Shown here piece after piece: positions 20,864-20,894 of a DNA stretch of 20,894 nucleotides. Positions within the stretch are counted from its first letter, which is position 1; each line of letters begins with the position of its first letter. The notes under the pieces are model-generated. The model did no database searches. It was not told the origin of the DNA and worked only from the letters and a program-made list of their open reading frames with translations. Both the position numbers and the translations under genes were made by a program. Origin of the DNA: an uncultured Christensenellaceae bacterium (lineage in GTDB: Bacteria; Bacillota; Clostridia; Christensenellales; CAG-314); NCBI GenBank assembly GCA_910586625.1, contig CAJUIZ010000012.1, forward strand, positions 1 through 20,894. Direction: 5' to 3'.

Positions 20864-20894
20864 AAGCGCAAGTTGAAAATATAGGAAAAACAGC
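20824..20894 (+). other. Fragment of an Ig-like (CARDB-type) coding frame at the window edge
   Basis: In a frame different from AbiGi, the last 71 bases translate as DTSITVSGGEVTVKAQVENIG plus a few residues, open to the window end. The GGEVTVKAQVENIGKT pattern is typical of CARDB/Ig-like strands in surface proteins. Base composition returns to that of the main chromosome. It is too short to assign with certainty. Confidence 0.35.

Overview
The window looks like chromosome of a low-to-moderate GC member of the Firmicutes, probably an uncultured Clostridia lineage. The evidence is strong AGGAGG-type ribosome binding sites, near-consensus sigma-A promoters (TTGACA-17-TATAAT), lipoproteins with Big_2 Ig-like domains, and a clostridial Feo iron operon. 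No rRNA, complete tRNA, CRISPR array or integrase is visible.

Layout from left to right. (1) After a terminator of an upstream gene and a long AT-rich leader with two promoters, a three-gene operon (651-3989) encodes two paralogous membrane-anchored surface proteins around a 76-residue single-pass protein. (2) A TetR-family regulator (minus strand) is divergent from an iron-uptake operon, feoA-feoA-feoB plus a small Cys-rich FeoB-associated protein (5012-8123). (3) A second surface locus (8495-10845) encodes an Ig-like ectodomain protein with a cytoplasmic charged tail, followed by a small coiled-coil protein. (4) A Gp37/Gp68 (DUF5131) family protein starts directly after a strong palindromic terminator. 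(5) A 1023-residue secreted transglutaminase-like protein lies on the minus strand. (6) From a consensus promoter, an Ig/OB-fold lipoprotein and a ComEC-like metallo-beta-lactamase lipoprotein form a two-gene unit (15637-19243), plausibly acting on extracellular nucleic acid. (7) The last 1.3 kb is clearly more AT-rich and accessory in character: two exact 71-bp direct repeats, an AT-rich membrane protein and an AbiGi-type abortive-infection protein. The AbiGi reading frame appears to run into an unrelated Ig-like coding frame at the window edge.

The most interesting signals are two G9 homopolymer tracts. One lies in the -35/-10 spacer of a promoter for the first surface operon. The other lies inside the coding sequence of the Ig/OB-fold lipoprotein, where a one-base slip in either direction gives rapid truncation. 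Together they suggest phase variation of surface proteins. The second notable signal is the pair of identical 71-bp repeats, each preceding an AT-rich accessory gene in a cassette-like arrangement.

Four proteins share one topology: N-terminal signal, large ectodomain, a single C-terminal membrane helix and a short charged cytoplasmic tail. This suggests a common way of displaying surface proteins in this organism. All functions are inferred from sequence by eye; no database search was run.
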